This document shows, in pieces, positions 1 through 7,757 of a DNA stretch of 64,000 bases. The notes under the pieces are model-generated. The model saw nothing but the letters and a program-made list of their open reading frames with translations. It ran no database searches and was not told the DNA's origin. How positions within the stretch are numbered: the stretch's first letter is position 1; every line of letters starts with the position of its first letter. The stretch is from Streptomyces sp. Je 1-79. Its GTDB lineage: Bacteria > Actinomycetota > Actinomycetes > Streptomycetales > Streptomycetaceae. Made by a program: the position numbers and the translations under genes. The stretch covers positions 124,001-188,000 of the forward strand of contig NZ_JAMGSL010000011.1 of the NCBI RefSeq assembly GCF_025195125.1, given 5' to 3'.

Positions 1-2
1 CG

Positions 3-485
3 ATCGACCGCTTCCTGACGGACTTCGCGGCCGACCTCCAGGCGGACACCGAGACCCGGGCGCGGGTGGAACGCCTGAAGGCGGACCTGCTGGCGCGCCC
101 GGAGATCCAGGACATCATCGCGTCGGCCTGGGCGTCGGTACGCGGCCTGATCATCGCGGCGGCGGAGGACGACAGCAGCCAGCTCCGCCTGCGGGCCCGG
201 GCGTCCCTGATCTCCCTGGGCGGCAGGCTGGTGACGGACAGCCGCCTGCAGGCGAAGGTCGAGGGGTGGGCGGAGGACGCGGCGGCCTATGTGGTGACGA
301 CGTACCGCACGGAGATCACGTCGCTGATCAGCGACACGGTGGCGAGCTGGGACGCGGACCAGACCTCGAAGAAGATCGAGGCGAACATCGGCCGGGACCT
401 CCAGTTCATCCGCATCAACGGCACGGTGGTGGGCGCGCTGGCGGGCCTGCTGATCTACACGGTGAGCCACGCGCTGGGGGGATGA
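3..485 (+). CDS. DUF445 family protein, C-terminal part
   Basis: The reading frame is already open at the left edge and ends at TGA 483-485, so the start lies outside the window. About 160 codons are visible. The sequence is mostly amphipathic helix, and the last ~25 residues form one hydrophobic segment (GTVVGALAGLLIYTVSHAL), as expected at the C-terminal membrane anchor of DUF445 (YjiN-like) proteins. Known members are membrane-associated proteins of unknown function. An internal GTG at 66 is in frame but there is no reason to start there. A GC-rich hairpin follows at 568-609. Confidence 0.7.
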   Translation: MDRFLTDFAADLQADTETRARVERLKADLLARPEIQDIIASAWASVRGLIIAAAEDDSSQLRLRARASLISLGGRLVTDSRLQAKVEGWAEDAAAYVVTTYRTEITSLISDTVASWDADQTSKKIEANIGRDLQFIRINGTVVGALAGLLIYTVSHALGG

Positions 486-567
486 GCGGGGGGGTTCCGC
501 GGTTCGGGGCGGTGCGCACGGGTGCGCCCCGCTGTGAGTGAGGGTCCGGGGCGCACCGGTGTGCCAC

Positions 568-609
568 GCGCTGGGCGGGTGAGGGGGTAGGGACCCGCCC
601 GCCCAGCGC
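568..609. terminator. GC-rich hairpin after the DUF445 gene
   Basis: A perfect 12-bp stem, GCGCTGGGCGGG (568-579) pairing with CCCGCCCAGCGC (598-609), surrounds a purine-rich loop. It lies between the plus-strand gene ending at 485 and the minus-strand gene ending at 694, so it could serve both convergent transcripts. There is no T-tract on either side. Confidence 0.5.
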
Positions 610-693
610 TCATGGGGAGGGCACCCACTAGTACGCGGGGGAGGGACGGGACGTTCAACGGCCCCGACATTTCCTCCGTCCCTTGTTCCGGAC

Positions 694-996
694 TCAGCCC
701 GTGTGACGGGTGGCGGCCCAGGAGGTCCCGGCCATGGCCCCGGCGACCCCGAAGACGGCGGGCCAGGCGCCGACCTTCTTGGCGAGCGGGTGGGACCCGG
801 CGAACGCGGCGACGTACGCGCCGGTGAGCGCGGCGGCGGTCCTGCCCCCGGCCACCTGCTGCCACTCCCGCGCGGCCAGCCCGCCGGCGGCGGCCAGCAC
901 GACCCCACCGAGCGGCCGCTTCTTGGTCCACCGAGCGACGGCATAACCACCGACGAGCCCGGCGGCGGCGATGACGGGGGAGGGGATGCGGGGCAT
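694..996 (-). CDS. Small alanine/glycine-rich membrane protein
   Basis: 100 codons starting at ATG 996 (MPRIPSPVIAAAGLVGGYAV). Three or more hydrophobic, small-residue-rich stretches suggest an integral membrane protein: residues ~7-22, ~30-42 and ~55-95. Basic residues (RWTKKR) sit between the first two. I do not recognise a named family; it looks like one of the many short conserved Streptomyces membrane proteins. A start-proximal AGGC/GAGAGG stretch (revcomp of gcctctctc at ~1004) could be the ribosome site. No operon partner is visible on this strand. Confidence 0.55.
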   Translation of the reverse strand: MPRIPSPVIAAAGLVGGYAVARWTKKRPLGGVVLAAAGGLAAREWQQVAGGRTAAALTGAYVAAFAGSHPLAKKVGAWPAVFGVAGAMAGTSWAATRHTG

Positions 997-1080
997 GGGA
1001 GGGCCTCTCTCAAGGGCGACGGTCTCGGCCTACGAGCCTAACTTCACCCCTCACACGCGACCCCGTCCCCGTCCCGGGCG

Positions 1081-1333
1081 CTCCGCCTGATCGGTCACGC
1101 CGAGGACACTCTCGCCTCGGGTTCAGAGCATCCCACCCCTGACTGGCTGGACTGGTTCAGCTCGGTACGCCTCCCTCTGTGCCGTGAGCTGAGCCCGCAA
1201 GGCGACAGACCGCCGCCGTGCTTCTGACAAGGGCGAGGCCGCCCTGGAAAGCATGACGCTGACCTTCGCCGAAGCCTCAGGGGTCGGCCGGCTCCGCTCC
1301 TCGGCGGGCCACAAGGTCACCTGGAGCTGGTGA
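1081..1333 (+). pseudogene. Possible decayed coding scraps
   Basis: Two short protein-like stretches lie in different frames without a start codon. Frame 1 (1081-1227) reads LRLIGHAEDTLASG, then EHPTPDWLDWFSSVRL, then a stop at 1225-1227; this resembles the TPR region of XRE-TPR regulators. Frame 2 (1229-1333) reads KGEAALESMTLTFAEA and ends KVTWSW, stop. Neither has a plausible start, and no intact gene fits the 320-bp gap (997-1316). I read it as debris at the edge of the variable island. The family guess for frame 1 is by eye only. Confidence 0.2.
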
Positions 1334-1520
1334 CGCCCACGACGAACGCACGCCATGCCCGTGCCCCGAAGGTGAGGACGGGACCGTCGAGATACTTCGA
1401 ATCCCTGACGAGCGCCGCATGGGCGGTACACGCGCACTCCACGCATTCTGTCGTGTTCCCACCGCTGTAGGACGACTTGAACCAGCCGTTGTCATGGGGT
1501 CCGGGCGGTGTGCCGAGCAC
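1317..1520 (-). CDS. DUF397 domain protein
   Basis: 67 residues starting at GTG 1520. The first half carries the DUF397 signature: W-x-KSSYSGG (residues ~13-20) followed by CVECA. The end (LTFGARAWRAFVVGV) is also typical of the family, which is usually 60-75 residues. It overlaps the upstream XRE gene by one base (TAGTG), with the ribosome site AGGAG inside that gene, so the two are translationally coupled. DUF397 proteins accompany XRE/DUF5753 regulators throughout Streptomyces, as in the whiJ-type cassettes, where the small protein is thought to act together with the regulator. The exact biochemical role is not settled. Confidence 0.85.
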   Translation of the reverse strand: MLGTPPGPHDNGWFKSSYSGGNTTECVECACTAHAALVRDSKYLDGPVLTFGARAWRAFVVGVTSSR

Positions 1521-2365
1521 TACAGCTCCTTGCAGATGCGCTGGATCAGGGACGAGGACGCTTCCATGTCCAACGCTTGTGCACGCAGGTACTCGAACGC
1601 AAGTCTGTACCGGTCCAGTTCCTCTTCCGTCTCCATGAAGAGGGATCCGGTATGCAGGTCGACGTAGACGACGTCGAGCGATGCTTCGGCACCTCCGAGG
1701 ATGACGAAGCTACCCAGTGCTGCGGCGTGGGCTCCCTTGGAGAAGGGGAGGACCTGGAGTGTGATCTGGTTGGCCTTATTCGCCTCAAGCAGCCGTCGGA
1801 GCTGAGCCTTCATGATCTCCCGGGAGCCGACGACCCGGCGGAGAACAGATTCGTCGAGGATGGCCCAGAGGTGGGGAGGCCTGGCTCTGGTCAGGACCTC
1901 TTGCCGCTTCATCCGGATGTCGACGAGCCGCTCGATCTCTTCGGTAGCCAGGCGTAGTTCGTTGGCTTGCTGCAGTGCCGTGCTGTAGTCCCGCGTCTGG
2001 AGTAGTCCAGGTACGTAGACGCATGAGAAGTGATCTTCACGGACCGCTTCGTCCTCCAGCGTGAGCAGGAGGTTCATGCTCTCCGGGATGGAGTCGGCAA
2101 ACGAGTTCCACCATCCCTGTTGTTTGGCGTCTTTGGCCAGCCCGACGACGGCCTCGCGCTCGACGTCGCTTGCGCCGTACTCGCGACACAAGGCATCCAC
2201 GATGGGCCACTTGACCGGGCCGGCCTGGGTCTCGTACCGGCTTACCGTGGCCTTCGATACGCCGACAAGTCGACCGGCCTCCTCCAAGGTCATGCCTGAG
2301 CGCGCGCGGAGCTTGCGCATGGTTGCGCCGAGCTGGCGTCGGCGGGTTGTCGTCCTCGATGACAA
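1520..2365 (-). CDS. XRE-family regulator with DUF5753 domain
   Basis: 281 residues. I choose TTG 2365 because AAGGAGG lies six bases upstream; an in-frame TTG at 2401 has no such site. The N-terminal helix-turn-helix covers residues ~12-62 (RRRQLGATMRKLRARSGMTL, then GVSKATVSRYE). The rest is the DUF5753 (Scr1-type) effector region, recognisable from DHFSCVYVPGLLQTRDY and the conserved R-M-x-RQE-x-L segment. Such regulators pair with DUF397 proteins and with a nearby RsbW-like ATPase in Streptomyces. Here the DUF397 gene is coupled downstream and the ATPase gene is divergent, giving the complete triad. A 10-bp palindrome at 2472-2481 between the divergent genes is a candidate operator. Confidence 0.88.
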   Translation of the reverse strand: MSSRTTTRRRQLGATMRKLRARSGMTLEEAGRLVGVSKATVSRYETQAGPVKWPIVDALCREYGASDVEREAVVGLAKDAKQQGWWNSFADSIPESMNLLLTLEDEAVREDHFSCVYVPGLLQTRDYSTALQQANELRLATEEIERLVDIRMKRQEVLTRARPPHLWAILDESVLRRVVGSREIMKAQLRRLLEANKANQITLQVLPFSKGAHAAALGSFVILGGAEASLDVVYVDLHTGSLFMETEEELDRYRLAFEYLRAQALDMEASSSLIQRICKEL

Positions 2366-2471
2366 GGCGGCCCTCCTTCCTCGCCCGACTCCGGGCGCCA
2401 ATCAGGCTATGTAGCAGAGCCGTTGAGGCCAGCGAATCCACCCGAACGAGTCTCGTGAGAAGTTACATGAG

Positions 2472-2481
2472 GAGAATTCTC
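2472..2481. promoter_or_regulatory. Palindrome in the XRE/ATPase divergent region
   Basis: GAGAATTCTC is a perfect 10-bp palindrome in the 204-bp gap (2366-2569) between the XRE regulator and the divergent ATP-binding gene. Its position fits an autoregulatory site for the XRE protein, but no family consensus is available to me for comparison. The rest of the gap shows no obvious gene. Confidence 0.3.
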
Positions 2482-2569
2482 GCTGCCATACTCGCAACCA
2501 CGAAGTCACGCAGCGTCGCCGTTCGGATGCGGTGGGCGCAGCGCTGTCGTGGACAGGGAGGGAGTCATC

Positions 2570-3202
2570 ATGGCGCTGGGGAACGATGGCGGATCGAAGC
2601 TTCGCTGCGTCCTGCCCTTCGAGGCGGTGCCGGGCGAACTGAAGTCGCTGCGGAGGGTGATCCGTTCGACGCTCGGCCAGTGGGGCGCGATGGACGCAGC
2701 CGACGAGATCGAGCTCATCGCGACTGAGCTGGCGACGAACGTCATCAAGCACGTGGGTGAAGGTGCTCCGGCGACACTTGTTCTTGAACCCCGGGGCAGT
2801 CGTCTCCGAGTGGAACTCCACGACGGGAGCCCGGTCCTCCCTCGCGGCGGCCGCCAGGCCGACTGCGACGAGGAGTGCGGTCGCGGTCTGCACCTGCTGG
2901 CTTCGATGTCCGCCGACTGGGGCGCCCTCCCTACCAGGTCGGGCAAGGTCGTGTGGTGCGAACTCTCGCTCGTGGCCGACGCGGTCTGCGCTCGGGCTCA
3001 ACGTGCGTTCACAGCCCTCGATGGCTACCGGGATCTGCTCGGCGTGCGCGTGTCGGGGTCCGCCCCCGGCTCTCGCGTGAACCAGGAGGCGGCCACCACG
3101 CTGATTGCAGACCTCCTGGTGTGGCTTGCCCTGCACGGCAGCGACCCCGATGAGGTGCTTATTCGTGCGCAGCAGCTCTATGAGGCGGGAGAAGCCGCGT
3201 GA
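2570..3202 (+). CDS. ATP-binding protein, RsbW-like GHKL fold
   Basis: 210 residues from ATG 2570; GGGAGG lies just upstream, which makes this better than the in-frame GTG at 2549. The GHKL ATPase signature is seen as ELIATELATNVIKHV (N-box, residues ~46-60) and GRGLHLLASMSADWG (G2 region, ~105-120). Anti-sigma-factor-like kinases of this type are short and cytoplasmic. The C-terminal ~80 residues (after ~135) lie beyond the usual ATPase domain and carry no motif I know. It is the third member of the XRE/DUF397/ATPase triad common in Streptomyces, where the ATPase is presumed to act in developmental or stress signalling. The 3-prime end overlaps the convergent HNH gene by 25 bases. Confidence 0.8.
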   Translation: MALGNDGGSKLRCVLPFEAVPGELKSLRRVIRSTLGQWGAMDAADEIELIATELATNVIKHVGEGAPATLVLEPRGSRLRVELHDGSPVLPRGGRQADCDEECGRGLHLLASMSADWGALPTRSGKVVWCELSLVADAVCARAQRAFTALDGYRDLLGVRVSGSAPGSRVNQEAATTLIADLLVWLALHGSDPDEVLIRAQQLYEAGEAA

Positions 3203-3936
3203 GCCCCGCCATGACGCATCTCCTCGCGGACGGCGGCAGGAGTGCGCCAGGCGGCGCCTGCGTAGCTTCGGTGGCACATGCGATGGCAGTTGGCGCAGAG
3301 AAGGGCGAGACCATCGAGCCGGGTCTCGCGCGGACCAGTCGCGTGGAGGGGGGTGATGTGGTGTACCTCGACGTAACCCACGCCAAGCGCTCCGTACGTC
3401 TCGCCGAAGTCGAAAGCGCAGACTTCGCAACGGATGGGCTTCCCCAGCTTCTGTACTTGCGTGATCTTCTGGTCGCGCAGAGTGCGGTCCCGCTCACGGT
3501 AGAGGGCAAGGCGCATCAGCAGGCGACCTTCGCGGGCGCCCTGGCCTCCGTCATCATCGATCTCCTCTGGCTGCACGGGGATGCGGTGAAGCTCACCGCT
3601 GGCGATTCCGTCGCGCAGGGCGCGAGCGGCGGCCAGCATCTCCGAGGGGTGTGCGAGGAAATCGGCGACGATCTCTTGGGTGGGGCGGCCCCCTTTGGTC
3701 ATCGGGCCGGCGTGGTCGGGATGCGCGGTGGCGATGTCGGTGGTCTTGCGGCTGACGCTGTTGGGGGACCGGAAGCGGTGATCCACGGCTGCACCGCCGT
3801 GCAGGGGGAGAGCGCGGAGCAAGTCAGACAGCTCCAGCACGCGCAGGTCGTTCTGACGCAGCTCGCGCCAGCCGTTCTCCATGACGAGCGCGCATGCGAG
3901 CAGCAGCTCGTCCTTCACCCACGAGATTTGCGCCAT
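3178..3936 (-). CDS. McrA-like HNH endonuclease
   Basis: 252 residues from ATG 3936. The C-terminal HNH finger is complete: C170-x2-C173, the HH pair 192-193 (YVEVHHITPLH), then C214-x2-C217H and H222. The N-terminal ~110 residues (ELLLACALVMENGW, ELSDLLRALPLH, FRSPNSVSRK) match the domain that precedes HNH in many restriction-type nucleases, including McrA relatives. Members typically cut modified DNA (type IV) or accompany restriction systems. It stands back to back with the methyltransferase (154-bp gap), so the pair may share a control region. Whether it targets modified DNA cannot be read from the sequence. It is probably part of the defence island, but could be an independent gene. Confidence 0.85.
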   Translation of the reverse strand: MAQISWVKDELLLACALVMENGWRELRQNDLRVLELSDLLRALPLHGGAAVDHRFRSPNSVSRKTTDIATAHPDHAGPMTKGGRPTQEIVADFLAHPSEMLAAARALRDGIASGELHRIPVQPEEIDDDGGQGAREGRLLMRLALYRERDRTLRDQKITQVQKLGKPIRCEVCAFDFGETYGALGVGYVEVHHITPLHATGPRETRLDGLALLCANCHRMCHRSYAGAAWRTPAAVREEMRHGGAHAASPAS

Positions 3937-4090
3937 GCGAGAGATCGTATAAGTGTTCGCCCTGTGTGTGGAGTGTCTGGGAAGGCCGGGGGATGGCGCA
4001 CACTAGGGAGGCGTTGTCAGTGGGGTCTGTCACTCTCTGTGATGACTGGTGGGCAAGGCGCCAGCGAGGTACGTGGTCGAAGGAGGGTGC
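3937..4090. promoter_or_regulatory. Divergent control region, HNH gene / methyltransferase
   Basis: 154 bp between the start codons of the HNH nuclease and the DNA methyltransferase, the only space available for both promoters. It is visibly richer in A/T than the genome core (for example gatcgtataagtgttc near 3945). No clear C-protein box or long palindrome is evident. Confidence 0.4.
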
Positions 4091-5281
4091 ATGACCAGCA
4101 CTGAGGCGGAGTTCACTTCAATCGAGATCTGTGCCGGAGCCGGTGGGCAGGCCATTGGGCTGCATGCGGCCGGGTTCAGGCACCTTGCGCTCGTGGAGAT
4201 CGACAAGCACGCGGCGGCAACGCTGCAGCGGAACGTTGACTCGCGGAAGGACTGGGTGTGGGAGAAGAGGAACTGCTTCCTCCTGCATAAGGACGTCAAC
4301 GACTTCGATCCGTGGGGAGACGTCCAGAAAGACGGGCGCCCGCTGGAGGCCGAGGAACTAGACCTCTTGGCCGGTGGTGTGCCGTGCCCGCCCTTCTCGC
4401 ATGCAGGCAAGCAGCTGGGTAAGGACGACGAGCGTGATCTCTTTCCGCGGATGCTTGATCTTGTCAAGGATCTGCGACCGCGGGCCGTCATGATCGAGAA
4501 CGTGCGCGGGATCATGGATCCGAAGTTCTCCGACTACCGCGACTACATCAAGGCCCGGCTTGAGGGGGGCACGTACCGCGGGGAGGACGGCTCCCTCGTC
4601 AAGGAGCCGGGGCTCAAGTACACGGTGTGCCACTGGGGCCTCCTGGAAGCCAGCGACTTTGGTGTTCCGCAGCTGCGGCCCCGGGCGATTCTCGTCGCCA
4701 TCCGCAACGACGTTCTCAAGGACGTGAAGTACGAGTGGCCGACACCGACGCATGAGGAGGCAGTGAGCGTCGTCGAGGCCCTGGGGAAGTCGATGCAGGA
4801 GCGGTACGAGGCGTTTTACGACGGGCCGCGTGATCGGGAAGCGCGCGAAGCCTTTGTGCAGTGGCACGGCACGGCCACAAAACGTCACGAGGAGCTGAAG
4901 GCCAAGGGCAGCGCCGGCATCGCTCCCACGCTTGTTGGCGGGTCGAAGAAGCACGGTGGGGCGGACCTTGGCCCGAGCAGGGCCAAGGCTGCCTGGAAGC
5001 AGCTGGGTGTCTCGGGCCTCGGTGTGGCCAACGACATCGAGACGTGCAGCAAGAAGGGGTCTGAGGAACGCGACCTCTTCGGCCCCCACGGCCCGATGTT
5101 GACCGTCGAGCAAGCAGCGATCATCCAGGGCTTCCCGAAGGACTGGATCTTCGACGGCGGGAAGACGGCGCAGTACCGGCAGGTCGGCAATGCCTTCCCG
5201 CCGCCGGTCGCCGAGGCTGTAGGCCGCTCGATCATCGACGTTCTAAGGGGCGCCCGCGAGAGGGACGCTAAGGGGGAGTGA
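4091..5281 (+). CDS. DNA (cytosine-5) methyltransferase
   Basis: 396 residues from ATG 4091, which follows AAGGAGG; an in-frame GTG at 4049 is weaker. All core C5-methyltransferase motifs are visible: motif I SIEICAGAGGQAIGL (10-24), motif IV GGVPCPPFSHAGKQLG with nucleophile Cys99, motif VI MIENVRG (134-140), motif VIII QLRPRAILVAIR, and motif X YRQVGNAFPPPVAEAVG near the end. The variable target-recognition part lies between VIII and X. It presumably protects the host against the NaeI-type enzyme encoded at 6787-7755; NaeI is known to cut GCCGGC, so methylation of that site is the natural prediction. The stop codon directly abuts the stop of the convergent vsr gene. Confidence 0.93.
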   Translation: MTSTEAEFTSIEICAGAGGQAIGLHAAGFRHLALVEIDKHAAATLQRNVDSRKDWVWEKRNCFLLHKDVNDFDPWGDVQKDGRPLEAEELDLLAGGVPCPPFSHAGKQLGKDDERDLFPRMLDLVKDLRPRAVMIENVRGIMDPKFSDYRDYIKARLEGGTYRGEDGSLVKEPGLKYTVCHWGLLEASDFGVPQLRPRAILVAIRNDVLKDVKYEWPTPTHEEAVSVVEALGKSMQERYEAFYDGPRDREAREAFVQWHGTATKRHEELKAKGSAGIAPTLVGGSKKHGGADLGPSRAKAAWKQLGVSGLGVANDIETCSKKGSEERDLFGPHGPMLTVEQAAIIQGFPKDWIFDGGKTAQYRQVGNAFPPPVAEAVGRSIIDVLRGARERDAKGE

Positions 5282-5749
5282 TTACGTCGTGCCCTTGCCG
5301 TTCGTAAGGGCACGACGCCGCTCGACTTCTGCTGCGATCCGTAGGGCGCAGTCTCCCGACGGCTCGTGCTCCCAGAACCGCAGCACGGTCCAGCCAGCCT
5401 CTTCGAGCCGTCTGTCGGTATCGCGGTCGCGGGCCATGTTCCGGGCGACCTTGTCAGACCAGTAGCCGGGGTTTGTCTTCGGCGGGACATAGTGTTCGGG
5501 GCAACCGTGCCAGTAGCAGCCGTCGATGAAGACGGCGAGTTTCACTGGCCGAAACACGATGTCGGCTGTTCGACGAAGGTCTGGCAGGGGCTTCGTCGCC
5601 ACGCGGTACCTCAGCCCCTGCGCGTGGAGAAGCCGTCTGACAAGCTGTTCTGGCTTGGTATCGCGGCTGCGGATGGCCTGCATGTTCCTGCGGCGCGCTG
5701 CAGAGGATGCCCAGGAGCCTTTAGGAGGAACCCACTCCACATCAGGCAT
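5282..5749 (-). CDS. vsr: Very short patch repair endonuclease Vsr
   Basis: 155 residues, the usual length. Vsr motifs in order: MQAIRSRDTKPE (23-34), the catalytic Asp63 in TADIVF, FIDGCYWHGCPEH (75-86, with His81), a segment NPGYWSDKVARNMARD (93-108) and LRFWEHE (123-129). Vsr nicks next to T:G mismatches produced by deamination of 5-methylcytosine, so its pairing with a C5 methyltransferase makes biological sense: it repairs mutations at the modified sites. It is transcribed toward the methyltransferase gene with zero bases between the two stop codons, and lies 17 bp downstream of the putative nuclease gene, probably as the last gene of that transcript. Confidence 0.93.
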   Translation of the reverse strand: MPDVEWVPPKGSWASSAARRRNMQAIRSRDTKPEQLVRRLLHAQGLRYRVATKPLPDLRRTADIVFRPVKLAVFIDGCYWHGCPEHYVPPKTNPGYWSDKVARNMARDRDTDRRLEEAGWTVLRFWEHEPSGDCALRIAAEVERRRALTNGKGTT

Positions 5750-5766
5750 TCTTTCATCCCTCGCCG

Positions 5767-6753
5767 CTAGAGAATGTCTCCGCTGTCTCTCAGGTCATTC
5801 ACCAGGGTATCCAGCCCGTTGATGGAAAGCCTGTGCGCGGTAGTCTTTCCCGCTTCCTTGAGTGCAGCGAGGTCTGGCCAGTGTTCTTGCGCGGAAGCAT
5901 CCGCGGGCAGTTCGTTCACCGTCATCCACGAGCCGACCCAGTCTGGGCACACGTGATAGGTCCGGTCCTCGATGCTCTCCCGCGTCACGCTTGCAGCCCT
6001 GGGAAACTCTGCAGTAGCCAAGGCGTACGGAACGTCTGGCCTGTAGCGGGTGAGAGGAACCATTTGGGCCGCCTCCGTTCCCCGGTCGGAACGCCAGGTC
6101 CATTTGGAGGAAAGCGCGGCGACGAGCCTCCCTCCCCCGTCGATGATGAGAATGTCGCTCTTCCTGTCGCTCACATCTCTGCGCATGTGCAGACCGCGGA
6201 TGTGGGTGAGGGGAACTTCGTGGCGGACATTCCATCCCTCAGGTAGGCTCCGCTGAAGAAAATGAATCAAGCAGTCACGGAAGCGCGCTCCCCTTGCATT
6301 CGGGGAAAGGACTGGCCTCTCAATGTCGATTCCCTTGTTGTTTACAGCACTGGTCCAGAGGCTCAGCAGAGCAATTTCGCCGGAGGTGCGTCGACGGTAG
6401 GGCTGCCCGGTGGGGCTGGCGGTGTCCGGTACCTGGTCGTCCAGCCTGCATGTGCGGACCGTCGGAGCCCAGTGAATCTGGCCCGAGGCGGATGACTGCC
6501 CAGACAGTCCCGAACCGTTGTTGTCGAACGCCGTAAAACCAGCGTCTGTGAGCCACGCCGGATTCCAGCCCAGGTTCAAGCGCGTTGCGGCTTCATCCAT
6601 CGACTCGCCCTTGAGGAGGGGAAGTCTCGCCGCTTCCGACAGAGCAGAAAAATTCGGCCAGCACAAGCCGAAGATGATGGCGCTCACGGCTTCCGCGTCG
6701 TCGGCGTACTGATCGATCAGTTTCTTATACTGAGGGTCTAGCGTCATGCTCAT
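5767..6753 (-). CDS. Putative restriction-associated nuclease (unrecognised)
   Basis: 328 residues from ATG 6753 (ATG 6747 is also possible; GGAAAG precedes both). I cannot assign a family. The second half has the layout of a PD-(D/E)XK nuclease: an acidic helix near residue 160 (GARFRDCLIHFLQ), then KSDILIIDGGG (Asp ~205) and a strand ending LSSKWTWRSDRGTE, where Ser replaces the usual Glu/Gln two residues before Lys. The first half (~130 residues) is different in character and could recognise DNA or a partner. It is sandwiched between vsr (17 bp) and the NaeI-type gene (33 bp) on the same strand. It may be a second cutting subunit or an accessory protein; both are inference. Confidence 0.55.
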   Translation of the reverse strand: MSMTLDPQYKKLIDQYADDAEAVSAIIFGLCWPNFSALSEAARLPLLKGESMDEAATRLNLGWNPAWLTDAGFTAFDNNGSGLSGQSSASGQIHWAPTVRTCRLDDQVPDTASPTGQPYRRRTSGEIALLSLWTSAVNNKGIDIERPVLSPNARGARFRDCLIHFLQRSLPEGWNVRHEVPLTHIRGLHMRRDVSDRKSDILIIDGGGRLVAALSSKWTWRSDRGTEAAQMVPLTRYRPDVPYALATAEFPRAASVTRESIEDRTYHVCPDWVGSWMTVNELPADASAQEHWPDLAALKEAGKTTAHRLSINGLDTLVNDLRDSGDIL

Positions 6754-6786
6754 CTTTCCGCGGGCGGGGCAGTAGAGATTTCAGTA

Positions 6787-7755
6787 TTATGTGATGGATT
6801 TGTGGGTGGGCAGCGAGGGTGCTGTCTCCACGGGGTCCTTGGCTGTCGCAACAGCCCAGTACTCGCCGTCCAGGAGGGCTACAGGCCGAGAACTTTGGCG
6901 CTCCCTGATCCTCGCGACTCGCACACTCACAAACTCGCCCTCCCTGGGCGGGTCAATGCCGAGGTGCGACGCGATCGCCCTGTGGCTCTCGTAGTCGCCA
7001 AGAATGACTATTCCTTCGCTGCGCAGGGCTGAGCGGGACCCACCGTTTCCGCGAACCCGCTTCATGTAGTCCTTCTGCTGGGCGACCGTGCGAACCACGT
7101 TCCTGCCGATAGGGCGTCTCTGTGCCCGCCGGAAGAGCTCGTTGAGCCGTGCCTGACCTGAGCTATGCGAAAAGACTGCCTCCCGGTCACTCGGCCGCAT
7201 ATGGAGCAGCGTGTTCTCCGGCAGCTCCGCATCACGCCAGAGCCATGCGATCTTGTCGCGGTAGTTGGCCTTCACTGTCAGCTTCAGGTCGCGGTTATTG
7301 CCTCGGTTCAGCCACTCGTCTTTGACTCGGAAAAGACCGGCACTCCACCGACTTTCCTCATCGTTCGCCCATACGAGTAGACAGAGGTGACCTCGGGCTT
7401 CTGGCGGAATCATCCACCCACCGAACTGCTGCGAATACTTGCAGTCCACTTCGATTCCGGCTATTTTATAGTCCATGTCGATTCCGTCATCAAACCGAAA
7501 CTCGCGCTGAAGTTTGATCTCGACCAGGGTGCCGGCGTGAGTCTTCTCCGTCTTATGAAGCGTGCTCCAGTCGTATCGTCCCGTTTCTTCACCGTTGAGC
7601 AGCTGGTCGATGGTGTCACGGAGGGTGCGGGCGAAACGCTGCTCGGCGCGGGGCAGCAGGCGAAGATGGGAATGTACTGCTGCTAGCTCCGGGTCCTCGC
7701 TCAGCGTGGCCTGGTTCGGGATGTTGATGGCGGCGGAGACATCCATGGGGAGCAC
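6787..7755 (-). CDS. NaeI-type restriction endonuclease (type IIE)
   Basis: 322 residues from GTG 7755 (AGGA eight bases upstream; ATG 7746 is the alternative). From memory of NaeI (317 aa), the two proteins align with a constant offset of nine. Glu79, Asp95, Asp104 and Lys106 (VDCK) fall where NaeI has its active-site Glu70, Asp86, Asp95 and Lys97, and Leu52 matches Leu43. Shared blocks include LHKTEKTHAGTLVEI (66-80) and later GQARLNELFRRAQ, TVAQQKDYMKRVRG and EGIVILG. NaeI cuts GCCGGC and needs a second effector site bound by its C-terminal CAP-like domain, which is present here. A 13-bp palindrome overlaps its ribosome-binding region. The hairpin at 7807-7840 separates it from the Z1 gene. 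Confidence 0.92.
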   Translation of the reverse strand: MLPMDVSAAINIPNQATLSEDPELAAVHSHLRLLPRAEQRFARTLRDTIDQLLNGEETGRYDWSTLHKTEKTHAGTLVEIKLQREFRFDDGIDMDYKIAGIEVDCKYSQQFGGWMIPPEARGHLCLLVWANDEESRWSAGLFRVKDEWLNRGNNRDLKLTVKANYRDKIAWLWRDAELPENTLLHMRPSDREAVFSHSSGQARLNELFRRAQRRPIGRNVVRTVAQQKDYMKRVRGNGGSRSALRSEGIVILGDYESHRAIASHLGIDPPREGEFVSVRVARIRERQSSRPVALLDGEYWAVATAKDPVETAPSLPTHKSIT

Positions 7756-7757
7756 GT

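Noticed and set aside
1123-1446. 107-codon minus-strand frame overlapping the DUF397 gene
   Set aside because: It overlaps a clear DUF397 gene in another frame and shows no domain or ribosome site.
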